A stretch of 21,242 bases of DNA from JAMOBE01 sp039908285 (GCA_039908285.1 JAMOBE010000063.1:1-21242), one strand, 5' to 3'; shown: positions 7,907 to 15,558, counted from the first letter of the stretch. Numbers and translations: made by a program. Notes: generated by a model not told the origin, from the sequence alone.

Positions 7907-7970
7907 GACGACGTCCAATGCGGCCAGTGTTCAACAGGCGTTCACGCCGGACCTCCGGCGAAGACGCAGG

Positions 7971-7998
7971 AATGTACGGCGATTCCCCCGCCTGTCAA
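7971..7998 (-). promoter_or_regulatory. Probable sigma70-type promoter of thrS
   Basis: On the minus strand a perfect TTGACA (7998-7993) is followed after 16 nt by TACATT (7976-7971), which matches four of six positions of the -10 consensus. The predicted start near 7965 leaves a leader of about 60 nt. This leader contains a perfect 6-bp hairpin, CGCCGG/CCGGCG at 7960-7955 and 7950-7945, about 40 nt before the thrS ATG. Confidence 0.6.
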
Positions 7999-8052
7999 GA
8001 CGTGGCTTGCGGAGTCACCAGTTCTCATTATGACGGGTTTTGGGTGAAATTG

Positions 8053-8142
8053 GTGGGCTGCCGCCCACACCCGCCCGGGGCTATGCCCCGGACCCCCTTT
8101 GATTCTATTATAGAAAATGAAGGGGGTTTGGGGCATAGCCCC
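8053..8142. repeat. Long palindromic intergenic repeat
   Basis: The 320-bp interval between the ABC-F stop (8227) and thrS start (7906) holds no gene. Its main content is an inverted repeat with 24-nt arms at 8077-8100 and 8119-8142, containing GGGGCTATGCCCC and GGGGCATAGCCCC. Three positions differ, and all give G-U pairs in a plus-strand transcript. The 18-nt centre contains a further 5-bp stem (TTCTA/TAGAA). A small separate hairpin GTGGGC/GCCCAC lies at 8053-8068. The flank at about 8143-8160 resembles the complement of the other flank. It probably belongs to a dispersed palindrome family and may terminate ABC-F transcription. The rest of the interval holds the thrS promoter; nothing else is evident at 8143-8226. 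Confidence 0.75.
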
Positions 8143-8226
8143 AAACGGGGATCGGGGCGGTAGCCTCGAAATATCGCTCTTCGGGTCATAATTAGAACTG
8201 CTGTTGCGGAGTGGCAGGGCAATCTC

Positions 8227-10116
8227 TCAGCCCTCCGCCTCTTCGATGGCCATCTGGGCGTCGAGCCATTCGCCCTCGGCCGTGGCGATGGCCCGGGTCA
8301 GGTCGGCCTGTTCCTTTCGCAGCGCCAGCAGGGCGTCGGGCGAGCCTTCATAGAGCGATGGATCGGCGAGCCGCAGGTCCAGCGCCACCCGGCGAGCGTT
8401 GAGGGTTTCCACCTGCTTCTCGGCCTTCTGGGCCACACGGCGCAGGGGAGTCAGGCGGGCGCGGGCCTCGGCGCCGGCGCGGCGGGCGTCGCGACGGGTG
8501 GCCCGGTCCGTGGCGTCCCCCCTGCCCTCCCCCCTGGCCTCGCGCCTGGTCTCGCGGGAGCGCTCCAGGAGCAGGCGCCGGTAGTCGTCGAGATCGCCGT
8601 CGAAGGAATGGCATCGCCCATCGGCCACCAGCCACAGGCGGTCCGCCGCCAGCTCGATCAGGTGCGGGTCGTGGGTGATCAGCACCACCGCCCCCTGATA
8701 GGCGTTGAGAGCCGCCACCAGGGCCTCGCGGCTGTCGATGTCCAGGTGGTTGGTGGGCTCGTCCAAAATCATGATATGGGGCGCCTCGCGGCTCATCAGG
8801 GCAAACAGGAGCCGCGCCTTCTCTCCCCCCGACAGCTCCGACACCCGGACGTCGGCGTGGTTCTGCGAAAACCCGAACCGGCCCAGATGGGCCCGCACCC
8901 TGGATTCGGGGAGATCGGACAGGAGCCGCGCCATGTGCTGGAAGGGCGTGTCGCCCGGCCGGAGTTCCTCCATCTGATGCTGGGCGAAATAGCCGACCCC
9001 AAGCTTGCCCGACTTGGCCACCCGGCCGTCCATCGGTTTGAGGCGGCCGGACAGGAGCTTGGCCAGCGTCGACTTGCCGTTGCCGTTGGCCCCCAGCAGG
9101 GCGATGCGATCGTCCATGTCGATGCGCAGGGACAGGTCCGTCAGCACCGGCCGGCCGTCATAGCCGGCCACCACGTCCTCCAGCACCAGCAGCGGCGGTG
9201 CCAGTGGCTCGGGGTCGGGAAAGTCGAAGGAGATCGCCCGCTCCTCCACCACCGCGACGATGGGCTCCATGCGCTCGAGCATCTTGAGACGGCTCTGAGC
9301 CTGGCGGGCCTTGGTGGCCTTGGCCCGGAAGCGGTCGACGAAGGCCTGGATCCGTCGCCGCTGCTCGGTCTGCTTGACCCCGGCCTTGACCAGGAGTTCG
9401 AGCTTTTCCCGCCGGGTGCGCTCGAAGCGGTCATAGTTGCCGCCATAGGACACCAGCTTGCCGTTATCCAGGTGCAGGATGCGCTCCGCCACCTTGTTCA
9501 GGAGATCGCGGTCGTGGCTGATGACCAGCAGGGTGCCGGGGTAGCTGGCCAGGTAGCCCTCGAGCCACATGGTCGCTTCCAGGTCCAGGTGGTTGGTGGG
9601 CTCGTCCAGCAGCAAAAGGTCCGGGCGGGCGAACAGCGCCGAGGCCAGGGCCACCCGCATGCGCCAGCCGCCCGAGAACTCCCGCACCGGCCGGCCCTGG
9701 GCTTCCAGGGAAAAGCCGAGGCCCGACAGGATGGCCGCCGCCCGCGCCGGGGCCGAGTGGGCGTCGATGGCGGTGAGGCGATCATGGATCTCGGCGATGC
9801 GGTGGCCATCGTGGGTCGCCGCCTCCTCGGCCAGCAGCGCCGCCCGCTCCAGGTCGGCGGCCAGCACCCGCTCCACCAGGCTGTCGTCGCCCTCCGCCAC
9901 CTCCTGGGCCACCCGGCCCACCCGGGCGCGGGCGCGGACGGAAATCTCGCCGCCGTCGCTCCCCACCTCCCCCAGGATCAGGCGGAACAGGGTGGACTTT
10001 CCAGCACCATTGCGCCCGACCAGCCCCACCCGCTGCCCCTGCGGCAGGTGAGCGGTGGCCCGGTCGAACAGCATTCGTCCAGCGATGCGATAGGTCAGAT
10101 CGGTGAGTCGCAGCAT
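8227..10116 (-). CDS. ABC-F family ATPase (YheS-like)
   Basis: This soluble protein has two ABC ATPase domains and no membrane segments, which defines the ABC-F family of ribosome-associated translation factors. The first Walker A GRNGAGKST is at 34-42 with signature FSGGWRMR and Walker B LLLLDEPTNHLD. The second Walker A GANGNGKST is at about 342-350 with LSGGEKAR and IMILDEPTNHLD. The linker between the domains is rich in Arg/Lys and Gln, as expected for the P-site tRNA interaction motif. A charged C-terminal coiled coil covers about 535-629. The 629-aa length and the start of domain one resemble E. coli YheS (637 aa) more than Uup or EttA. ATG 10116 has only a weak ribosome-binding site. 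The gene follows the chemoreceptor gene by 47 bp on the same strand. Role is inferred from family. Confidence 0.92.
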   Translation of the reverse strand: MLRLTDLTYRIAGRMLFDRATAHLPQGQRVGLVGRNGAGKSTLFRLILGEVGSDGGEISVRARARVGRVAQEVAEGDDSLVERVLAADLERAALLAEEAATHDGHRIAEIHDRLTAIDAHSAPARAAAILSGLGFSLEAQGRPVREFSGGWRMRVALASALFARPDLLLLDEPTNHLDLEATMWLEGYLASYPGTLLVISHDRDLLNKVAERILHLDNGKLVSYGGNYDRFERTRREKLELLVKAGVKQTEQRRRIQAFVDRFRAKATKARQAQSRLKMLERMEPIVAVVEERAISFDFPDPEPLAPPLLVLEDVVAGYDGRPVLTDLSLRIDMDDRIALLGANGNGKSTLAKLLSGRLKPMDGRVAKSGKLGVGYFAQHQMEELRPGDTPFQHMARLLSDLPESRVRAHLGRFGFSQNHADVRVSELSGGEKARLLFALMSREAPHIMILDEPTNHLDIDSREALVAALNAYQGAVVLITHDPHLIELAADRLWLVADGRCHSFDGDLDDYRRLLLERSRETRREARGEGRGDATDRATRRDARRAGAEARARLTPLRRVAQKAEKQVETLNARRVALDLRLADPSLYEGSPDALLALRKEQADLTRAIATAEGEWLDAQMAIEEAEG

Positions 10117-10163
10117 GATGGCCGCGTCATAGCACGGATAAGAAAGACAATGTCACCAAATCC

Positions 10164-12389
10164 TCACGCGGTCCGCCGGGCCGAGCGGGCCGAGCGGGCC
10201 TCGATGAAGGCTTCCAGCGCCTTGACCATCTCGTCGTCCAGGTCGAACCGGACGTGGGTGGCCTTGTCGGTCATGGCCACCACGAGGCCACGGAGAGTCC
10301 CAAGATCCGGAACCGCCATGTCGAACTCGGCGCCGCGCCCGCCCTCGATCGGCCGGTCGATGACCCCCGATCCGGCCATGGCGATGTCCTGCAACAGGCA
10401 GTCGCGGGTCGTGCCCTCGCGGGTGACGCGCACGGCCACGTTGACGGTATGCAGGGCATTCGCCCGGTCATTGGTGCTGGCATGGACGATGGCGTCGACG
10501 GCGGTTCGCATCTGCTCCACCCGTTCGCGCACGTGGGCCGCGGAGGTCTTGACCTCGGAGGAGCGGCGTTCCGTGTCGACCACCATCTCCGAGACCGAGC
10601 CGACGTCGTCGGAGACCTGACGGGTCCCGACCGATGCGTTGTGGGCGGACCGGGCGATCTCCTGGGTGGCTGCGCTCTGTTCCTCCACCGCCGAAGCGAT
10701 GCCGGTGCTGATCTCGTTGATGCGGCCGATGGTCTGGGTGATGGTCTCGATCATGCCCACGGCGTCGCGGGTGGCGGCCTGGATGCCGTTGACCTGGTCG
10801 CCGATCTCTTCCGTCGCCCGCGCGGTCTGGTTGGCGAGGCTCTTGACCTCGTTCGCCACCACGGCGAATCCCTTGCCGGCATCGCCGGCGCGGGCGGCCT
10901 CGATGGTGGCGTTGAGCGCCAGAAGGTTGGTCTGGCTGGCGATCGCCGTGATCAGCTTCACCACCTCGCCGATGCGGTCGGCAGCCTTCGAGAGTCCCTG
11001 CACCATCTCGTTGACGTGGGCGGCCTCCTCGACGGCGGTGCTGGCGATCTCGACGGAGCTTGCCATCTGGCGGCTGATTTCCTTGACCGAGGACGACAGT
11101 TCCTCGGCGGCGGCGGCCACCGAGTCCACACTTCCCGTCGCCGAGTCCGCCGCCTGCGCCGCCGACTGCGACTGGCGGCCGACCTGCTGCACCGCGCCCT
11201 CCATGGCGTGGGCGGCATCACGCATGGCCGACGACTCCTTGTCCACCAGGCGTATGGCGCCGTTCACCTCCTCGTCGAGGGCGGTGGTCAGGGCCAGCAT
11301 CTCGCTCTGCACCTTGCGCTGGTTGCGGCGGGCCTCCACGGTCTGCAGGTGCGACAGGCGCCGGACCTCGATGGCGTTCTCCTTGAAGATCTTGATGGCG
11401 GCCGAGATTTCGCCGATCTCGTCCTTGGACCCCTCGGCCACCTCCACCGACAGGTTCCCCTCCGACAGGGCATTCAGCGCCGAAACCGCCGAACGCAGCG
11501 GACGGAATGAAAAGCCAAGATAGAAGTACACGCCGCCGACGGACAGCAGCACCCCGAGGCCGGCGAGCCCGAGCGTCAGGGCGATGGTGCGCCGCTCCAG
11601 CCGATAGCCTTCGGAACGGTCGCCGGCCATCACCAGATGGGCGAGCGCCTCGCCGCTGACGCCGTTGACCGGCATCACCACCACCGAATAGGCCTGTTCG
11701 CCCACCACCTGCGTCGTCAGCGAATGCCCGCCGAGCGACGGCAGCCTGGGCTTGAGCCGATCGTAGAGGTCGCGGTTGGTGGCACCCTCGACCGCGCCAT
11801 TGCTGCCGACGATGAAGACGTCGGCGGCACTGACCTTCTTGATCGCGGCGATGGTCTCCTCGAAGTTCTTTTCAAAGACCGCGACGCCCGCGGGCTTGCC
11901 GCGAAACAGGACGGGGAAGGCCACCGTCGCCATCAGATGGCCGTCGCTGCGCCGTTCCACGCCCCGGAAAATCTTCTGTTCGGAGAGAGACTGGCGAACC
12001 AGGGCGCTGGCGTTGGCGCCCCCCGTTTCCCCCGACGAGGCGAACAGAAGCTCGCCGTCCAGACCCACCATACGCAGGCCGGAGATCACGTTGTTGGAAC
12101 TGAGGCGGTTGTAGGAGCCCTGGATGCTGTCCTTGATCTTGGCGCGATCGACGTCCTTCAGGGCCTGCTGCGCCTCGCTGTTGCGGGTGACGCTCACCGT
12201 GTTGGCTTCCATCTGGTCCAGGGCGTTGGCAACCGCCTTGGACCACAGGGCCGTGGTCCCGGTTACCGCCCTCTCCTCGAGAAGACGCTCCAACTGGTCG
12301 GTTCGTACCTTGGCGGAGGTGGCCAGCACGGCGGCGACGAAGCCGACCGCGCACAGGGCGCCGATGGTGATCCGGGTCTTGAGCAGCAT
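10164..12389 (-). CDS. Methyl-accepting chemotaxis protein with C-terminal PilZ-like domain
   Basis: This is a transmembrane chemoreceptor of 741 aa. TM1 is at about 5-26 and a periplasmic Cache-like sensor spans about 30-262. TM2 is at about 266-290, followed by a HAMP domain (RPLRSAVSALNALSEGNL). The cytoplasmic coiled coil has the conserved hairpin tip SQTNLLALNATIEAARAG near residue 483, where CheA and CheW bind. The tail from about 642 looks like a PilZ domain (VAVRVTREG, DIAMAGSG), but the usual RxxxR c-di-GMP motif is not intact: the corresponding segment reads DRANALHTVNV. The longer frame to 12482 is not used because ATG 12389 has AAGGAGG 5-6 nt upstream and begins directly with a positive-inside signal anchor. 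It sits between the rhodanese gene (119 bp upstream) and the ABC-F gene. The ligand is unknown. Confidence 0.92.
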   Translation of the reverse strand: MLLKTRITIGALCAVGFVAAVLATSAKVRTDQLERLLEERAVTGTTALWSKAVANALDQMEANTVSVTRNSEAQQALKDVDRAKIKDSIQGSYNRLSSNNVISGLRMVGLDGELLFASSGETGGANASALVRQSLSEQKIFRGVERRSDGHLMATVAFPVLFRGKPAGVAVFEKNFEETIAAIKKVSAADVFIVGSNGAVEGATNRDLYDRLKPRLPSLGGHSLTTQVVGEQAYSVVVMPVNGVSGEALAHLVMAGDRSEGYRLERRTIALTLGLAGLGVLLSVGGVYFYLGFSFRPLRSAVSALNALSEGNLSVEVAEGSKDEIGEISAAIKIFKENAIEVRRLSHLQTVEARRNQRKVQSEMLALTTALDEEVNGAIRLVDKESSAMRDAAHAMEGAVQQVGRQSQSAAQAADSATGSVDSVAAAAEELSSSVKEISRQMASSVEIASTAVEEAAHVNEMVQGLSKAADRIGEVVKLITAIASQTNLLALNATIEAARAGDAGKGFAVVANEVKSLANQTARATEEIGDQVNGIQAATRDAVGMIETITQTIGRINEISTGIASAVEEQSAATQEIARSAHNASVGTRQVSDDVGSVSEMVVDTERRSSEVKTSAAHVRERVEQMRTAVDAIVHASTNDRANALHTVNVAVRVTREGTTRDCLLQDIAMAGSGVIDRPIEGGRGAEFDMAVPDLGTLRGLVVAMTDKATHVRFDLDDEMVKALEAFIEARSARSARRTA

Positions 12390-12446
12390 TCCGCCCTCCT
12401 TCCGCGCGTCGTCGAAGCCAGAAAAGTCATCGCAGCCGGTAATACA

Positions 12447-12488
12447 CCGCGGATGACAGGCCGGCACGGGCCGACCCGCCATCCGCGG
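12447..12488. repeat. Inverted repeat between rhodanese and chemoreceptor genes
   Basis: CCGCGGATG at 12447-12455 and CATCCGCGG at 12480-12488 form a perfect 9-bp inverted repeat. Its 24-nt interior can pair weakly again (GGCC/GGCC). The second arm is part of the palindrome ATCCGCGGAT. There is no T-tract on either strand, so it is either a transcript-stabilising hairpin at the rhodanese 3' end or an operator upstream of the chemoreceptor. Confidence 0.4.
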
Positions 12489-12508
12489 ATACTTTCAGGC
12501 CCTTTCCA

Positions 12509-12928
12509 TCACTCCGTCGGGTAGCCGGCGGCCTTCCAGGCCGGGAAGCCGGTGCGGAAGAAATAGATGTCCTTCCAGCCCCACTCCACCGCCAGCTTGA
12601 TGGCGTTCGGGCTCACCATGCACTTCACGCCGTTGCAATAGATCACGACGGGAGCGGTCGGCTTGACGATCTTCTCAAGCTTTTCCTTGGTGAAGTCCTT
12701 GCCCAGCTCAAGATGGTGGGCGCCGGGGATCCGGCCCGCTTCCCAGTCGGCGTCCTTGCGGGGATCGATGAAGGCGGCTCCGGCATCGAACAACTGCTTT
12801 GCCTTGGCGGCATCGACAGTGGCGGCGCCCGGAACGGTCTCCGGAGCCTCCTCGGCCCTGACGGACGGAACGTTCCCGGCGATCAGGACGAACGACAGGA
12901 CCAGCAGCGCGACAATGCGTCGTGACAT
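12509..12928 (-). CDS. Exported single-domain rhodanese-like protein
   Basis: The 139-aa product has a Sec signal peptide (MSRRIVALLVLSFVLIAG, cleavage after about residue 25, VRA/EE) and one rhodanese domain. The domain shows the conserved DPRKDADWEAGRIPGAHHL segment and an active-site loop with Cys98 in YCNGVKCM; a second Cys is at 103. It ends with FFRTGFPAWKAAGYP, typical of this fold. Rhodaneses transfer sulfane sulfur through the active Cys; a periplasmic one may handle thiosulfate or persulfide chemistry, but the substrate cannot be deduced. ATG 12928 is chosen because GAGGAG lies 9 nt upstream and the signal peptide starts there; the longer frame to 13189 is AT-rich non-coding sequence. 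It is transcribed divergently from hypE. Confidence 0.88.
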   Translation of the reverse strand: MSRRIVALLVLSFVLIAGNVPSVRAEEAPETVPGAATVDAAKAKQLFDAGAAFIDPRKDADWEAGRIPGAHHLELGKDFTKEKLEKIVKPTAPVVIYCNGVKCMVSPNAIKLAVEWGWKDIYFFRTGFPAWKAAGYPTE

Positions 12929-13281
12929 GGATCGACTCTCCTCAAATACCGTGTTGCATCGTGACGTCCGGGCCAACACCCACCCCGAGCGGCACCGTGC
13001 CCAGACAAACGATACCCCCCCGAGAGAACAGGATACTAATTTCGACCAAAGGTCATCAATATGATAATGGTCATATCCATTCGAGACGGAGTGTTCCATT
13101 GAATGCATGATGGACGTGTCATTGCGTGAATAGTCCGGCGTCGGTGTCCTCCGCGTACCCAAGATGAGCCGCCTGACGTCGAGAGTCAACGAGTGCCGCG
13201 GCTATTGATCGGCCGAGCGGTTTCCGACCATGATACGCCGCCCTGGAAATGGAACCGTTTTCGCACCGACGGAGCCGCTGA
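12929..13281. promoter_or_regulatory. Divergent rhodanese/hypE intergenic region with clustered inverted repeats
   Basis: This 353-bp gap has no convincing gene. Its middle part, about 13030-13100, is clearly richer in A/T than its surroundings. It contains GACC-AAA-GGTC at 13044-13054, ATATGA-N6-TCATAT at 13059-13076, and a direct repeat GGTCAT at 13051 and 13069 (18 bp apart), all overlapping. Such clustered symmetry suggests a regulator-binding region serving one or both divergent genes. TTGATG and TAGTAT on the minus strand are only 15 nt apart, so a rhodanese promoter is weakly supported. hypE has CGGAG 8 nt before its ATG. Nothing clear is seen at 13100-13260. Confidence 0.45.
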
Positions 13282-14334
13282 ATGAGACCCTCCATCCGCC
13301 CCCTGTTCACCCGCCCGCTCGACCTCGAGCACGGTCGCGTGGACCTGAGCCACGGCAGCGGCGGACGCGCCATGGCTCAGCTCATTCACGAAGTCTTCAT
13401 CTCCGCCTTCGACAACGGCTTCCTGGCCCAGGGCAACGACCAGGCGGCGTTCCCGGTGGCCGGGGGCCGCATGGTGATGACCACCGATGGCTACGTGATC
13501 TCGCCGCTGTTCTTTCCCGGCGGCGACATCGGCTCGCTGTCGGTGCATGGCACCATCAACGACATCGCCATGGGGGGCGGCTGGCCCCTGTACCTGTCGG
13601 CCGCCTTCATCCTGGAGGAGGGACTGCCCCTGGCCGATCTCAAGCGCATCGCCGACAGCATGGGGGCGGCCGCGCACGCGGCCCGCGTCCCCATCGTCAC
13701 CGGCGACACCAAGGTGGTCCAGCGCGGCAAGGGCGACGGCATCTTCATCGCCACCACCGCGGTCGGACTGGTGCCGGACAGCGTCTTCGTCTCCGGTGAC
13801 CGCGCCCGACCCGGTGACGCGGTTCTCGTGTCCGGCTCCATCGGCGATCACGGCATCGCCGTGATGTCGCAGCGTGAGGGGCTCGTCTTCGACACGATGG
13901 TCGAGTCCGATTCAGCCCCCCTGCACACCCTGGTGGCCGACATGGTGGCGGCGGTGCCGGACATCCATTGCCTGCGGGATCCGACCCGGGGCGGTCTCGC
14001 CACCACGCTGAACGAGCTGGCCCGGCAGTCGGGCATCGGCATGGTGCTGCGCGAGGAGGCCATCCCGGTGAAGCCGCCGGTCCGCGGGGCCTGCGAGCTA
14101 TTGGGACTGGATCCGCTGTATGTCGCCTGCGAGGGCCGGCTGGTGGCCATCTGTCCGGATAACGACGCGGCCCGCCTGGTCGAGGCCATGCGGGCGCACC
14201 CCCTGGGTCGGGACTCGGCCGTCATCGGCCAGGTGGTGGATGACCCTCGCGGATTCATCCAGATGGAAACCTCCCTCGGCGGGCGGCGCATCGTCGACTG
14301 GCTGAGTGGCGACCAGCTGCCTCGCATCTGCTGA
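13282..14334 (+). CDS. HypE, [NiFe]-hydrogenase maturation carbamoyl dehydratase
   Basis: HypE converts the carbamoyl group that HypF places on its C-terminal Cys into thiocyanate, the source of the CN ligands of the [NiFe] site. At 350 aa it has the family's full length. Visible landmarks are SHGSGGRAM near the N-terminus, the ATP-binding TTDGYVISPLFFPGGDIG region, GDTKVVQRGKGDG, DPTRGGLATTLNELAR, and the invariant C-terminal PRIC with the acceptor Cys as the last residue (350). The protein should therefore be active. CGGAG precedes ATG 13282 by 8 nt. No other hyp gene or hydrogenase subunit is within the window: upstream is a divergent rhodanese and downstream, after 19 bp, a pentapeptide protein. 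The partner HypF/HypCD genes must be elsewhere. Confidence 0.96.
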   Translation: MRPSIRPLFTRPLDLEHGRVDLSHGSGGRAMAQLIHEVFISAFDNGFLAQGNDQAAFPVAGGRMVMTTDGYVISPLFFPGGDIGSLSVHGTINDIAMGGGWPLYLSAAFILEEGLPLADLKRIADSMGAAAHAARVPIVTGDTKVVQRGKGDGIFIATTAVGLVPDSVFVSGDRARPGDAVLVSGSIGDHGIAVMSQREGLVFDTMVESDSAPLHTLVADMVAAVPDIHCLRDPTRGGLATTLNELARQSGIGMVLREEAIPVKPPVRGACELLGLDPLYVACEGRLVAICPDNDAARLVEAMRAHPLGRDSAVIGQVVDDPRGFIQMETSLGGRRIVDWLSGDQLPRIC

Positions 14335-14353
14335 GAGGGAGAGAGGGGAGAGG

Positions 14354-15457
14354 ATGAGGCTGGCGGGGGCGCCGCAACGGGGGGAGCCCGACTGGTGGAC
14401 GGTGCGGCTCCTGGTCATGGATCGGGACGACCAGTTCCGGTTCTGGGTCCGTACCGTGTTCAATCGGCTGCGCGTGTCGAGCATCGTCTCCGCCGCCACG
14501 CCGGACGAGGCGTTCGAGGAACTGGCGGCGGCCCCCGTCGCCGTGGCCCTGGTGGAGATGGTCGAGGAGGATGACGCCGGCCTCGCGTTCCTGCTCCGTC
14601 TGCGGGACCGCCGTACCAGCCCGGCTCCGGCCCTGCCCGTGATCCTGGTGTCCCGCAGCCGCGACAAGAGCCGTCTCGCCCGGGCCTCGTCCCTGGGGGT
14701 GGAGGGAATCCTGCCCTATCCGGTCCCGGACATCGCCATGCTGGCGGCGGTGACACGGGCGGTGATGGCGCCACGTCGGACTCTTCCCGCTCCCCCCGTC
14801 GCCGCTGCCGCACCGAAGAAGAGTCCCCCTCCCCCTCCGGTTCCCCCTCCCCCTCCGGTTCCCAGACCTGCGGCGCCGAAGCCTCCCGAGTCACGGCCGG
14901 TCCAGCCACCTGCACCAAAGCCCGCGCCAAAACCCGCGCCAAAGCCGGCACCAGCGCCGCCACGGCCGGCCGGACCGACTCTTCGACCCGCCTCACCCCC
15001 TCACCCCGGCCCTCTCCCCCTCGAGGGGAAGAGGGAGGATGTGATCAGACGGACCTTGGAGGATCACGCCACCTGGGTTCGCTCCCGTGGGACCGAGGGA
15101 AAACGGGCACGCCTGGTCGGGGCGGACTTCGCCGGCCAGAGTCTCGCCTCCGCCATCCTGGTGCAGGCGGATCTGCGCCAAGCCAGGCTGGTGCGGACCG
15201 ACCTGACGGCGGCCCGGCTCGCCGGGGCCGACCTGCGGCGGGCGGACCTCTCCGCCGCCAGGCTGGTCCGCACCAGCCTGGTGAAAGCCCACTTCGGCGA
15301 GGCCAACCTGACGGGAGCGGTCTTTTTCGAGACCCGCATCGACGGCGCCGACCTCAGCCAGGTGACCGGCCTGACGCAGAAGCAGCTCGACCGGGCCTGG
15401 GGCGATGCCCAGACGGTGCTGCCGCCCGGCCTGACCGTCGCCGAGAAGCCGAAGTGA
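14354..15457 (+). CDS. Pseudo-receiver / Pro-rich linker / pentapeptide-repeat protein
   Basis: This 367-aa protein has three parts. Residues 17-138 resemble a response-regulator receiver: acidic D23/D25/D26 after LLVMDRDD and a Ser at 100 (VILVS). The phospho-acceptor position reads Glu (ALVEM, E68) and the conserved Lys appears as Tyr (LPYPV), so normal phosphorylation is unlikely. Residues 143-228 are a Pro/Ala/Lys-rich linker with short tandem repeats (PPPPPVP and PAPKPAPK). Residues about 252-345 are pentapeptide repeats of the A(D/N)LxxA type, for example ADLRRADLSAARL, forming a right-handed quadrilateral helix. ATG 14354 is chosen because AGGGGAG precedes it; the frame is open to 14306 inside hypE. 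It follows hypE by 19 bp. Part of the linker is encoded by a dispersed palindrome. Function unknown; scaffold or output by protein contact is inference. Confidence 0.8.
   Translation: MRLAGAPQRGEPDWWTVRLLVMDRDDQFRFWVRTVFNRLRVSSIVSAATPDEAFEELAAAPVAVALVEMVEEDDAGLAFLLRLRDRRTSPAPALPVILVSRSRDKSRLARASSLGVEGILPYPVPDIAMLAAVTRAVMAPRRTLPAPPVAAAAPKKSPPPPPVPPPPPVPRPAAPKPPESRPVQPPAPKPAPKPAPKPAPAPPRPAGPTLRPASPPHPGPLPLEGKREDVIRRTLEDHATWVRSRGTEGKRARLVGADFAGQSLASAILVQADLRQARLVRTDLTAARLAGADLRRADLSAARLVRTSLVKAHFGEANLTGAVFFETRIDGADLSQVTGLTQKQLDRAWGDAQTVLPPGLTVAEKPK
14992..15035. repeat. Dispersed palindromic repeat inside a coding sequence
   Basis: The core 15010-15035 is a 26-bp palindrome with one mismatched pair (CCCTCT..AGAGGG around CCCCTCGAGGGG). 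It is preceded by CCTCACCCCCTCACCCCGG, the same C-rich tail that accompanies the full copy at the window end in reverse complement. It is read in frame as SPPHPGPLPLEGKRE within the linker of the pentapeptide protein and adds no stop codon. Confidence 0.75.
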
Positions 15458-15558
15458 TCCACATGCGACGTGGCGACCGGAATATGCTCACCCGGAAGAA
15501 ATATGGTACCCTGGCGCCATGATCATCTATCTCTCGTCTATCATCCCAGGACGTCGCC

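Noticed and set aside
7907..7918. TTG start for thrS four codons upstream
   Set aside because: ATG 7906 gives the family-typical N-terminus and numbering consistent with E. coli ThrRS, and it has a better-placed GGA.
5984..8047. Plus-strand open frame of 687 codons opposite thrS
   Set aside because: It is a shadow of the GC-rich thrS gene; the minus-strand frame contains all ThrRS zinc and editing residues.
8143..8226. Possible tRNA or small RNA next to the palindrome
   Set aside because: No cloverleaf, anticodon arm or CCA end could be formed by inspection; there is no terminator-like T-tract.
8608..10620. Plus-strand open frame of 670 codons opposite ABC-F and the chemoreceptor end
   Set aside because: It crosses the junction of two clear minus-strand genes and has no domain or ribosome-binding site.
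10254..11510. Plus-strand open frame of 418 codons opposite the chemoreceptor
   Set aside because: It is repetitive Gly/Asp/Leu-rich shadow translation of the MCP signalling domain.
12960..13010. Sigma54 promoter at GGCAC..TGC-like sequence upstream of the rhodanese gene
   Set aside because: The spacing and the -12 TTGC element do not match the consensus TGGCAC-N5-TTGC on either strand.
14820..14960. CCCCCTCCGGTT and CCCGCGCCAAAA short repeats as a CRISPR or satellite array
   Set aside because: They are in-frame codon repeats that encode the Pro/Ala/Lys linker; there are no spacers.
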